From Amborella trichopoda (lineage: Eukaryota > Streptophyta > Magnoliopsida > Amborellales > Amborellaceae), in assembly GCF_000471905.2 (NCBI RefSeq), contig NW_006498527.1, positions 2,186,366-2,250,365 of the forward strand: DNA of 64,000 bases, given 5' to 3'. A model generated the notes under the pieces. It ran no database searches. It worked only from the letters and a program-made list of their open reading frames with translations, and was not told the DNA's origin. Positions 49,201 through 59,900 of this stretch are shown here, piece after piece. A program made the translations under genes and the position numbers. The number at the start of each line of letters is the position of its first letter. Positions within the stretch are counted from its first letter, which is position 1.

Positions 49201-52200
49201 ATGTTTTAAAAAATGGTTCGCCTAGCGCCTAGGCGACCTGGACCAAAAATCCGCCCGCCTAGCCAGGCGGCCCTACACGGGCGGATGTACTAGGGCGGGC
49301 GCTCAGGCGGGGTAGGCGTTTTTTGTTTTTTTTTAAATTACGGGCTGCCCGAGGTTCTGGGCGCCCGCTTAGGCGCTAGGCGCCAGGCAGGCCGCCTAGC
49401 GTTTTTTGAAACCTTGCCTAAGATGCTCTGTTAAAAGGCAAACTTTACTGTGACCATATGACTTGTGGCATAGCATGATAGTGATATATAAAGAGTGGGT
49501 CTCACCAAACATGTCTTTGGTTCAAATTGTACGGACTACTCTCACATCATAACTGCCAACTCATTTATGAGAAGGTTATAACCTTGGGCCGTATTGTTTT
49601 TTTTTTTTTAATGTGTTAACCTTTAATTGAAGAGGAGATAAGTGCAAGACCTTAGCCTTCCACAAAAGAAGGATGCTCAAGGATAGAGTGAACAAACGGA
49701 ATCAAAATCCTTTTTTAAGAGGTTATAGTGAGTCACAACAACCTAGAAAAACAGGTCGATCAGACAAAAACCCAAAAACTATAAACCAAAACTCCAAAAC
49801 AAGTGGTAATCGATCGCCATCGCTGCTGCTTCTTTGGCTAAGATGTTAGCTTCTTGGTTTCCTTCCCTCCAAGGATGCATCCACACGACGGACATATTCC
49901 TGCAAAGGAATTCAATCTCGTCAAACAAGTGTGCTAACTGCCAAGGAGAAGAGGAGGAGGGGAGATTCTGCGCCCAAGAAATAGTATTCTTGGAGTCTCT
50001 TTCGATGATGAGGTAGTGCAGTTGTAGTGGGATTGCAAGTTTGAGGCCTTCCAAGAGTGCCGTCACTTCAGCCTCCATAGAGTTTGCATGGCCAATGTGT
50101 TTGGAAGTAGTTGCCACAGTGGAATCGAGGTGGTCTCTGAGGATTGCTCCTATTCCTGAGGGGCCGGAATTACCTAGAGAGCAGCCGGCGAAGTTAAGTT
50201 TGAGCTGTCCCTGGGGTGGAGGTTTCCATCTTGAGGCACGCGGCAGGCGTGTGCGATGGAATTGAAGGACTGAGCTCCAATCCCTGAAAGCCGAAGAGGA
50301 GACTCCTTCGAAGTAATGGTGGTTGGTGGCCCAAAAGATAATGGTTGACTTAAACTTGTTGAACACCTTGGGCCAAGGTGAGAAATCCCCTTGGAAGATT
50401 CTGTTATTACGCTCGATCCAAAGTGCCCACAAAGCAGCAGCCACCATTGATTTCCAAAGGAGGATTCCCTCTTTATTCCAGGGGAAAGGTTGTACCGAAG
50501 AAAGAATGGATGCCACCTCTGCTGGTAACACCCACTGTACATTGAATAGTCTTAGAATTGCTCCCCTAAGGTTGTGACCATATTGACAGTGCAGCAGGAG
50601 ATGGTTATTAGTCTCTTCAGCCGAGAGACACATCATGCACCGATTAGGAATTGGGATACCTCTTCTTTGTAACTGATCTACCGTCAAGACTCTCTGCGAA
50701 AGGTCTAGTCATGAAAAAATCTTGATTTTAGTTGGGGCAAAAGATGTCCAAGCCCGGGCAGCTGGACATCTTTTGCAGCAGGAGCAAGAGGTAAGGTAGG
50801 AGGGAGAGATAGACGTCGGAAAAAGGAGGAGACTGTGAATTCCCCCAAAGGAGCCGGAGTCCAAATGATTCGATCTGACCCCGAAGGGGCCAGGAAGCAA
50901 GCTTGAAGTTCGGCAGCCAGGGTGGCAAAGTTTGTGGTTTCCTGATCAGTTAGAGCCCTTCTGAAATGTGGGTTCCAAGAGCGGAGGGAACCTGCTGGGA
51001 GCATTTCCTCTGCCACAGTGGCCCCTTGGTCTCTAGCTAGGGAGAAGAGGTCAGGAAATTTGTCCTTTAGAGGGGTGTGCCCCAACCAGGGTCTAGCCAG
51101 AAAAGGATGCGGTTACCCGACCTTGGATGGAATCTTATGCGAGATTTGAAGGCATGGAAGACTGAGCAAATTGACCTCCAGATGCCAGAGGACCTCTGGT
51201 TAGCCCTGCAGTTAGGTAATCATGGAGAGTTGTAGGTGGTATTTATGTTTGAGGATGTCGATCCATAGTTGGTTGCTTAGAGTCGAGAGACGCCAACACC
51301 ATTTGCCCAGGAGTGCTTTGTTTTGGTTTGAAGGTTTTTGATTCCTAAGCCACCCCTTGTTTTGGCCTGGCAGACTTTATCCCAAGCTATCAGATGGAAT
51401 TTGTTGGTGGAATCATCTCCAGACCAAAAGAACCTTCTCATCAGCTGTTACATTCTAGAACCGACAGCTATTGGCATGTGGAAGATGGACATCTGATAAA
51501 CTGGAATGTTTGCAAGGGTTACTTTTATAAGGGTCAGCCTTCCTTCCGGGGAGAGGAAGCCTTTCCATCCGGCAAGTCTGCGATCGACTTTGTCTAAAAT
51601 ATGGGACCAAAGTCTATGATTGGGTTTGCCAATGCAGAGAGGAAGCCCTAGGTATTTGGAGGGCAAGGCTTCGACCCCACATCCCCAAGTGTTTGCAAAG
51701 TTTGAGAGAGTGAGTAGTAGGGTCTACATTTACTCCCATCAGTTTTGTTTCTCAAAATTGACTTTGAAGCCTGTTGCAAAGTCAAAGCACTTCAAGAAGA
51801 GGAAGAGGTAACGAATTTCAGCGGGGGAGTGCTGTTTGTGCAACAAGTATGTTATTGGGAACAAGTACGGTAGGGGCTCTGTCTGACTTCAACAAGTCAA
51901 AGCACTGATCATACTTCAGTAGCCAATGACCTCACATAATTCTGGGTACATACCTATTTTATTTTCATTTTGTTCTAGGCTGTTTCTCATGTTGGAATTA
52001 CATAATTGATAATTCTGAACATACACATCTGCTTTAAGTTAGATATATCATCTATATGCCGAATCTTTGGCATCCTTAGTAGTTGCTGGAGTTGCTGGAC
52101 ATGTTCTTACGGACTTATGGAAACTAGCTTTCTGAATATCCATTATGTCTGCCTCTATTTTGTTGGAGGATAGTTGCTGGGATCTCCCAACGTAGATAGC

Positions 52201-53350
52201 TTTGGAATCTCATTCCTGCATACTGGGAAAAGAATCCTCAAGGGTTTTTTATTTTTAAATTTTGGGATCTCATTCCGCTTTGTTAGAGATCTCGATCCCC
52301 ACCTTAAATTTCAAGATAACGACTAATTATTTATGGCCAGTTAGCCACACAACCATACTTTTAATATTGTATTGTTTGGTGGCTATAAATACAGAGATCC
52401 TTGCTTTAAAAAGTATATATAGTCCGGGAGCATATGTACTCTTTAAGGTTGGGAGCCAGATCCTTAAGAGCTTAAGAGTTGAGATCTTAAAAGGTCGGGA
52501 TTGAGATTCCCAATAACATACTTGTTGCACAAACAGCACTCCTACCGTAGCAATCTTGTAGGCTTTAACGATCCCCCGAACCCAATCCAGATATTGCTTC
52601 CAATCCCTACAACTAGGTATTGGAGATAAAAAGTTCAGAAAAAAAGAAACAGCTTATGTGTATTGAACTGATTCAAGTGGCCTCTAATAGTGTGTTGGGC
52701 ATTTTGGCTGGTTCAGCCTGTTCATTGAATCGTTGAACCTTTCTTCCTAGTTGTTGGGGGCTCCTATCTGAAATCTAGTCAATTTGTTCAACTGGTTGAA
52801 CAGTTGAAATGGCTGAAATGCATCGGTTCTTTCCATTGCCCTTTTTTCAATTTTAATTCTACTTGTTTCAAATACACCAGCTGAACCAGCTGGTCATGGA
52901 AAAATGAGAGAGGTTTTCGTTCTTTTGTAACTTTTTAGTGTTTTTGTTTTTTGTTTCTCCTTTAATGTTAAACCTGGTAGGACTTGACTCAAGACATCAC
53001 TTTCCCACCACCTATGCCTTGAGCCCATTCTTTAACTTCTTGATTGCAAATTATGTACATAAGCTGAAGAATGCTGGGAAAATTTGAAGTAATTCGCTGT
53101 TGATTGGAATGACAGGGTAGATGACGCCATTGAGATGTTAGAGTATGTACTCGGGGTGAGGGAAGAGAAGCTCGGAACGGCTAATCCTGATGTTGATGAC
53201 GAGAAGAAAAGGTTGGCTGAGCTCTTGAAAACGGCAGGAAGAGCAAGGAATAGAAAGGCCAAATCACTGGAAACTTTACTCGATACCGGCTCCCAAAGGA
53301 TGAAGAAAGACGTTACAAGGAGGTGGTCGGCCTTGGGCTTTAGAAGTTAA
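43257..53350 (+). CDS. KLCR: kinesin light chain-related TPR protein (KLCR/CMU family)
   Basis: TPR scaffold. In Arabidopsis KLCR/CMU proteins bind cortical microtubules, interact with IQD proteins and keep microtubules in place beneath cellulose synthase tracks (family knowledge). Four exons (43257-44352, 44511-44679, 45290-45541, 53116-53350) join in phase to 583 aa. The start MPGLVSETP matches the family N-terminus. Residues 10-45 are Ser/Pro/Lys-rich and probably disordered. TPR helices run through about 60-540, e.g. ALHVLAAIHCGLGQFAEAV and VYSNLAAAYDAMGR. The tail is basic (GRARNRKAKSLETLLD ... ALGFRS). Exon 1 (365 codons) is markedly GC-rich compared with its surroundings. Intron 3 (7574 bp) starts with GC (GGCAG|GCAAGT) and ends in CAG; it contains two hAT elements, a LINE and a TIR element. 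The gene is tail-to-tail with pTAC7. The paralogue (KLCR1, 2 or 3) is not resolved. Confidence 0.92.
44691..44969. mobile_element. MITE in KLCR intron 2
   Basis: Inverted ends GGGCCTGTTTGAATGATAG and, reverse-complemented, TCCTGTTTAGATGTAATTG. The ends and the ATTGAAATAGTGAATTAT motif resemble the PIF/Harbinger-like element at 22966-23980. It fills about half of the 610-bp intron. Confidence 0.6.
46930..48255. mobile_element. hAT element (1.3 kb, with gap) in KLCR intron 3
   Basis: Perfect 8-bp target duplication GGTGATCC (46922-46929 and 48256-48263). Termini CAATGGTTTAAAAAACAG and, reverse-complemented, CAGTGTTTAAAAAAACGCCG. The subterminal GATCCGGATCGG motifs and the GGAATTCAATAAGAAATGAG region match the large hAT element at 26254-30378. 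The 359-N gap lies inside. No transposase was recognised. Confidence 0.9.
47584..47942. other. assembly gap (359 N)
   Basis: Run of unknown bases inside the hAT element. Apparent long reading frames crossing it are artefacts of the Ns. Confidence 0.99.
49199..49416. mobile_element. small GC-rich hAT element (218 bp) in KLCR intron 3
   Basis: Perfect 8-bp target duplication CCTAAGAT (49191-49198 and 49417-49424). Termini CAATGTTTTAAAAAAT and, reverse-complemented, CAAGGTTTCAAAAAACG. The interior is dominated by GCGCCTAGGCG-type motifs, giving strong potential secondary structure. Same family as 60876-61530. Confidence 0.9.
49590..51826 (-). mobile_element. 5'-truncated L1-type LINE in KLCR intron 3
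   Basis: Minus-strand LINE, order from 51826 downwards. The reverse-transcriptase 3' part comes first (CFDFATGFKVNF, then SKYLGLPLCIGK at about 51660). A frameshifted linker region follows (51085-50705), then an intact 302-codon frame (50687-49779). That frame has the zinc motif CMMC ... HLLLHC and an RNase H domain. The first RNase H acidic residue is changed (LNFAGCS where LNFDG is expected), whereas SMEAEVTALLEG and IIERDSKN keep the Glu and Asp. A poly-A tail (T run on the plus strand) lies at about 49590-49602. It is non-functional and opposite in orientation to KLCR. Confidence 0.85.
51827..52541. mobile_element. TIR element with perfect 35-bp inverted repeats
   Basis: The 35 bp at 51827-51861 (GAGTGCTGTTTGTGCAACAA...) are the exact reverse complement of 52507-52541. 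The 715-bp element lies in KLCR intron 3 and abuts the truncated 5' side of the LINE. The interior is rich in GGATCTC/GAGATCC motifs like the tract at 11925-12560. No target duplication was obvious, so the superfamily is unassigned. Confidence 0.85.
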
Positions 53351-53388
53351 CAACCCCAGTGCATGGTTTGCCTTGGGGGCTTTGAAGC

Positions 53389-53429
53389 TCTCTCTCTCTC
53401 TCTCTCTTACTCTCTCTCTCTCTCTCTCT
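53389..53429. repeat. (CT)n microsatellite in KLCR 3' region
   Basis: An interrupted CT run 39-79 bp after the KLCR stop codon, probably within the 3' UTR. Confidence 0.9.
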
Positions 53430-53885
53430 TGTGTAATATAGCTTGTGTAAAGGCCACGTGAGGAAATTTGTAGCTCCCAGCTTGTTTGATTTTATCATCT
53501 AATTTCATGTAATACTTATATTTTTTCCCCTGTTGTTCCATTTAATTATTTTGTTGCAATCAAAATACTTGGCGTGGCACTTTGGACAAATAATATTAGG
53601 TTTGGGCTCAATTGCTTTGATGCGATCTTTCTTGTTGAACATTTTCTTTGATTCTCTGAATACGACATGAGCAACACACTGGTTTTGACTTGCTCCACCA
53701 TCCAACTCATGGATTAGATGGCGATGGTACTTCTGGCCCCTTGTACCATGCCTTCCTGAGGATTACATTATACAGATGCTATGTTTATTTGAAGGGCACG
53801 ATTATGATTACCCTTACTAAGATTAAACCAGATACTATCAAGTACATCCCAAACTACTTAGTGAAAAAAGAGGAACTAACTACAG

Positions 53886-55090
53886 AAGGGCCCTCACAAT
53901 TGACCAACTAAAAAAAAAAAAAACAACAGGTCGCTAATCCATGTGTCATGTGCTCCTCAGCAGAAGAGTCCAATGCGCATCTATTTGGCACTGAGATCCA
54001 AAAGGGCCCTTACAATTGACCAACTACAAAGAAGAGGCCTACAGGTTGCCAATGATGTGTCGTGCTCCTCAGCAGAAGAGTCCAATGCGCATCTATTTTT
54101 GCACTGTGAGAGCGCCTCTTCACTCTCGGGCCATTTCCTAAAATTATTCAACCGCTCTTGGGTTACACCCCAATCCATACTCCATGCCGTTGGTACATTC
54201 CATTTACAGTGACACAAATTAAGAGTACTCCTCTGGAGAGCTGCATTGGGTTTTGTGGATGGAAAGGATCTCCAGGATCTTTTGAGGCAATAAGTCCTTG
54301 ATCGAAACACTAATTGACAAATCCATGTCCATCATTGCTTGGTCGAAAAACAACAATTTTTTTTCACACTGCTCCCTCTTGGATTTCTACCAAGATCTGA
54401 CTGCCCTTCTATACCCAAACCCCACTATATTCCTCGATGGAGGCTATCAAAATAAGGCCAAATCAAGCTCAATTTTGATGGTTCCTCATTCGGGCCTCGT
54501 GGTAATAGGTGGCCTTTACCGTGATCCATCTGACACCATTCTCCTCTCCTTTTGACGTTCTATTGGCCATGCCGGCTCTAACATGGCAGAGGCACAAGCC
54601 CTACTTGAAGGCCTCAGAAATTTTAACCCCATGTAGAACTCCAACCTAGTGATTAAGGGTGGTTCTAGGAATGTCATTCCCTCAGCCTCTAAAGCCCCAC
54701 CCTGCCCGTGAAGATTGGAGCACATTTTCGATGAAACCTTCCACATATCCTGGGATCTTACTGTTTCCTGGAGACGCATCTAGAGGGAGGCAAATGCGGT
54801 TGCTGACTCCCTTGCCAGGGAGAATGCCTCACAGTCGGGTGCATCCTAGGGGAACTTTTTGCCACCTTAGAGATTGCCACTCTGTTTTTGTACTTGTGAG
54901 CTCAAAGCTTCAAGTGTATAGCATTTTTTGAATCCCTTTAGGGATTGACACCATTTTTTGCACCCCTCGGGGTTTTTGTACTTTGGAGCCCGGGTTCTTT
55001 TCTTTACCTGTAACCGATGTACCTTGTCTTTTTAGCAATACAACAGTTCACATTCAAAAAGAATTCTCAAGAAAAAAGAAAAAAAAAAGG
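53886..55090 (+). mobile_element. LINE (L1-type) 3' remnant with internal duplication
   Basis: Plus-strand LINE zf-RVT and RNase H remnants: LTIDQLQRRGLQVANDVSC, EESNAHLFLHC, then decayed RNase H with stops (IFLDGGYQNK ... NMAEAQALLEGL across a stop). A long A-rich tail ends near 55090. The first 100 bp occur twice in tandem (53886-53990 and 54000-54110). Inserted into one copy of a local duplication between KLCR and pTAC7. Confidence 0.75.
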
Positions 55091-55141
55091 GAAGTAAGTG
55101 CGATGCCATGTAGCATGCGGACAACATGCTACCTGCTTCCA

Positions 55142-55365
55142 GTATTTTAAAAACTGGAGCTCAGTATTGCCCAACGTAAATCAGAACCAGTGGGTGGGTG
55201 ATTCGAATCTGAAGAACCCCTGGGTTCACATGGTTCCCACTAGCCTTTTAGTTTTCTTTTTCAATACGAAAAACCTCGGAGAACCAGCAAACCTAAGTGG
55301 AACCGGCTGAACCCACTCAGTTTGTTGGGTGACCAGGTCAACCCCTGGTTTAGTCTTTAAAACAA
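55142..55365. mobile_element. probable hAT-like insertion
   Basis: Begins CAGTATTTTAAAAACTGG, like hAT termini, and contains GAACCAG / AACCGGCTGAACC motifs. The other copy of the surrounding duplication (56.4-56.9 kb) lacks this segment. No 8-bp duplication was found, so the right end is uncertain. Confidence 0.45.
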
Positions 55366-55725
55366 AAAATATTACCGTGGCAAGCCTTCACGGTCTTCAA
55401 GGACAACAGAAAACTGCAAAATAAACCTATCTTTCTTGCATAAGTAACATTTCACGGATGAGGAAACAAATTGAGAACATGCACAGCAACGCTGTCCATG
55501 CAGCAATGGATGGAGCATCCACTGATGATCAGCGTTACAAAATTTCTCTTTGCTCATTCAGGATACAGCAGTCAGAATAAACGAAAGAGGGTCCTCAATT
55601 CCGGCTCTAACCAGTCACTCCTATGCATGATGGAATCCTCTCTCTCTCTCTCTCTCTCTAAATTGGTGGTTCAAGTTACTGGTTTCATTAGCCACCATGA
55701 GAGTTCTTGAGTATGCCATGCGATA
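55366..55725. repeat. segmental duplication, copy A of pTAC7 3' flank
   Basis: Diverged direct copy of 56530-56905. Shared landmarks in the same order: AAAACTGCAAAA; CTGAT..(T/A)CAGC(A/G)TTACAAAAT; the CT run followed by TAAA; TTCAAGTTACTGGTTTCATT versus CTCAAGTCATTGGTTGATTA; ATGAGAGTT. Upstream pieces (about 53820-53885 and 55090-55141) extend the similarity to 56400-56530, interrupted by the LINE and the hAT-like insertion. Confidence 0.7.
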
Positions 55726-55729
55726 ACCA

Positions 55730-56225
55730 CTTGCACATTCTCTTCCTTAAAAAAGTGGTTCTACGCTAGCTCACATCACTGCTACGAATGATACTACTTG
55801 CTAGGCCTCTAATTTTTCTCATTATTGACAGAGTAATAGGCAGGATGATCCAACTTATGGATCTCTATTCTATGTCAGTAGGGCAACCATCATATACTGC
55901 AAATGCAAGTGATTTTGGAAAATTTAATGTATCACTTATGGCCACACGGGATAAGTGATCACGGGATTGATCACCATCGAATTGATGGGTTAGATTATGT
56001 TAAGAGGAGGGATCAGAATGAGATAGTGTTTCTGATCAATGGGTTGGACAGTGATGCAGAGTGGGATGAGGACATGAGATACACTTTCATGGTGGGTTTA
56101 TTGGATGGTATGACCACCTCCAACCATAGAATGACGGCATAATATGAACACTTACTGCGTCTATATGGACCATATTATTTTTCCCTTGGTTTTATCTAAC
56201 AAAGATTGTGGGCACTGTGTCTGCC

Positions 56226-56262
<37 letters not shown>

Positions 56263-56400
56263 CATGGAATTGTGATATTACCGCATTTGTGTATTAAACT
56301 TAGAAGAACAAGATACCCAAAGATTGAAAAATAAACACTCATCTAAACATCTGATAATAAGGGACAGCATACAGATGAAATATTGGAAAGCATCCTGATG
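55730..56400. other. intergenic between duplication copies
   Basis: No gene supported; a short frame at 55903-56142 shows no recognised domain. An (AG)n microsatellite lies at about 56228-56260. Confidence 0.45.
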
Positions 56401-56810
56401 AGATCAAACCAGACACGGTCAATCAGATCCCAAATTACTACAAGAAATCAGGGAAAGTTTATTGTGATGCAATGCAGCACACGCACAATGTACTGCCTGC
56501 ATCACAGTGTATGGACTCAAAACAATGTACTCGCCTCCAATTGCTAGCAAAACTGCAAAACAAACTTCCTTACATGTTAACGAAACAAACACAACACATT
56601 AACATGGACCCTGTCCATTGAGTTACAGAAAGAGCACGTCACTGATAAACAGCATTACAAAATTCGTTCACTCATTGAGGAGACGATAATAGCAAGCCTA
56701 TCATAGCAATAATTTGACAAAAACAGCTAATGTGAGATAAGGTCATCAGTTCTAGTCTCTCGACCAGTCGCACCTTAGCTTGACCAAATCTCCCACCTCC
56801 CCCCTCCCCC

Positions 56811-56846
<36 letters not shown>

Positions 56847-56905
56847 AAATCAGACTCAAGTCATTGGTTGATTAGCCAAAATCATGAGAGTTTATGTGGG
56901 TACCT
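56401..56905 (-). repeat. segmental duplication, copy B, with pTAC7 3' UTR
   Basis: This copy directly follows the pTAC7 stop codon on the minus strand, so it probably holds the 3' UTR. It includes a (CT)n run at about 56813-56845 that is also present in copy A. Similarity to copy A is imperfect, with many substitutions and small indels, indicating an old event. Confidence 0.65.
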
Positions 56906-56906
56906 G

Positions 56907-59900
56907 TTACATATTGTCTTCTTTGAGGTACGTTGGTCCAGGCTTAAAGGGATCTTCTTCCATATAGGCCTCTGGCCGATAAAAACCAGCATCATTCATG
57001 CGGTTGCTGAGAACATGAAGAATAGCTTTCTTGTGGCCATACTCATCGAGGTCATTCTCCACATATGCCTTGGCCTCCTCGGCCACCTCATTCACAAAAT
57101 CAAACCTGTTGTCCTCCCTCAACATCAGCTTCTCTATATCCAAAGCCATCAGTCTCCCTGACTGCCTTATGCTCCGTATCTGCTCTTCTAAAAAGGGTAT
57201 TCTCTCCATTCTGTACTCTGGTGTCCTGTCTTTCTTTGTCTGAATGTTTCACAACAAAGACAGTCATGATCTACTGAAATCAAAACACCACAGGATTCTT
57301 CGACAAGAAGGCTCTCTCTCTCTTTACTCAAATTAATATAATGGAACAATAAATTTAAGAAATAATAAGAACCTGTCAAGTGTCAACAAAGTAAACCACA
57401 TGCTCCATTATAGCAATAATGATGACTATTGGTGAATTTGTGTTGTCTAACTGCCTAAATAAGCATATATGACGTAAACATTTCAAAAATAAGACATTAC
57501 TATCTAGGTTAATAAGCGAAACTGTAAAACTCAAGAGACGACAAACTTTCTTCAAAAAAACATATACAGTTTTATTGAAAGATACAGTAGGGTTAAAGAG
57601 AACAGACTACTTCCATTATATCATACTGCATAATGTTTTCAATTTCCTTACATTTCATGCCAGGACCGCTTGAAACTCCTGGACCTCCAGATATCAACAA
57701 ATATCCTAGTACTAAGAAGACAACCCATGCATGGTGAAAGCGGGTTGATGATGCCAGTGATACAGGAAGCGAGGATTTACCTTGAAGTTACAGGAAGAAA
57801 TACGGTCTGGTTAAGTATACAATAAAAAGTAGATGTGAACCAAATTCCTAAACCCAATCAAATATGGAGATCACGAGGTCATTGTCCCTATGGCAAGCAT
57901 AGTTGATTCTCTGAGTGTCATATTATTGTTAACTATCTCTTCAAAGAAATCTGCCAATAATTGATGAGGACATCTTTCATGGAAGCTACACAATTATGCA
58001 TTGACCATGTCATCACCAATATCAAGAAAGATTACGGTCTCTTATGCAAAGAGTTATCCAAGTAACCAGTGTAGTACTCCATTATACAGACCTGTCTTAC
58101 ACCTCCAAAGATAAATAGTCTGTAGACATCACTGAAGTAGGTCACCATGAAGTGAATCTACCAGCATGGTAGGAGTACGTCACTGATGATTATTAGAAGT
58201 TCATATTCACTCACTGATCTCCATCATTTTCATATTGACCACATAAGCTTCCCTAAGATAAAACAAGTCTGTTCCAAGGCACCACGAACCCTAATTCATG
58301 GTCCCAAGAAATTTGACAAGGTAACATTTCATATTGGCATAATATTTTTCTGATAATTATCAATCAAGTATACCATTTTGATGCGACTATCTTAGTCGGT
58401 ATCCTCTATGGGAATATAATCTCATAACGAAAATGGATCACAGGCTTAAATTATATATAGGTTTATAGGGTGCATCATAAGCCTAAAGATTCATTTGATA
58501 TTACGCTCTTCAGGATGGTACATAGACTTGATGTAATGATTACACATAATGCAGCTAATATATAGGCTACATAAAAGAATGGTGGTAAGTCCCCATGATC
58601 ACTATAGATCACTTCCAGGTCCTCTTCATCAACAGGCTCATCATAGATGGGATCACCTTCAAAAGAATGCTTGGTGTCCTCATCATAAAACTCCAGGATC
58701 TCAACCTTGAGACCAATTTCCCATCTCCTACTATCCCTGCTCGTATGATGCGCTACCTCTCTCCTTGGAGCTTGATCATGGAAGGGATTTATAGATTCCA
58801 CATCTGATCTCGTCCTCCTGAGAAGGGGCTTCCATTTGCGCCAAACGCAAAGCTAGAATTTCGACCAATCTGCTTAGATCAGCAATCACTTCTCGCGAAC
58901 AACATCAAAGACTTCATGGTTATTGCTTTTCCTCCTTTTCCTCTACGTGGAGGCATGATTGTGATCTAGGGCACAAAAATCGATGCTATAGTAATGTGAT
59001 ACAATACCATGCTACAGCAATGTGATACTGTACCGTGCTACAGTACCATCATTATTGATCGTCAGGCTCTAATACTAACCAGGCGCAGAACTAGTAGCTT
59101 GGAGCTAGGGTTTACAAAGAAGATAGAGAAGATCAAAAATTAGAGACAGATACTAAAAAAACCAGAGATAAAAGGAGCACTTGCTGCTCGAGGGTTTTGA
59201 ATAAAATACATAACATAATCAACCCTTATATAAGAGAATCCTCAACAAGATTTAATCTTGGCCATCCATCTAATCTAATCATGGCCCTTTATTATAAAAG
59301 AAGTTAAGTGAATAAAAAGACATAAAAGGCTCTAGAAATTACTACTTACGCCCCTTAGTAAATAAAAAGACTCAATAAATAAATAAAAGGCATAAAATGG
59401 TAGACTCAATAACTAATTTGCCCTTATGTGGTTCCTCTTGGAGACTTTAAGCTTCTCTCACTTATCTAGATACTCGAGAGCAGTATTTTGTGCTGCATCA
59501 GTGTGGACTGTGGATCATAGCAGGGTAGAGATACACAAGGATGAGGAGGCACTGTAAAGTGAGAGGCTAGGGAATTTGGGTCTATTGTGGGGTTAGATAG
59601 GGTTGGGGTGCAACCAGCACAATGGGTGCTAGGCTTGTTTGACAATATCCCTTGAAAGAGGAGCCGAAGATAGAAAGTGGATTGATAGAGGGGGGTGAGC
59701 AGTACACAAGATCTCCTCTAGAGGGGAGCTTAAATGAACATTCAACCTGCCCTATCACATGGGAGCCAGAAGCACCAGCTGCCATCTGGTTATACAAATA
59801 GTGGGTTACCAGGGGGAAGAGCAAGAGGATGTGACTCCTTAGGCTGGTTAGAAGGGTAGGACCTCGAAAACCATACATGGGGGTCGGGTGCAGGGTCATC

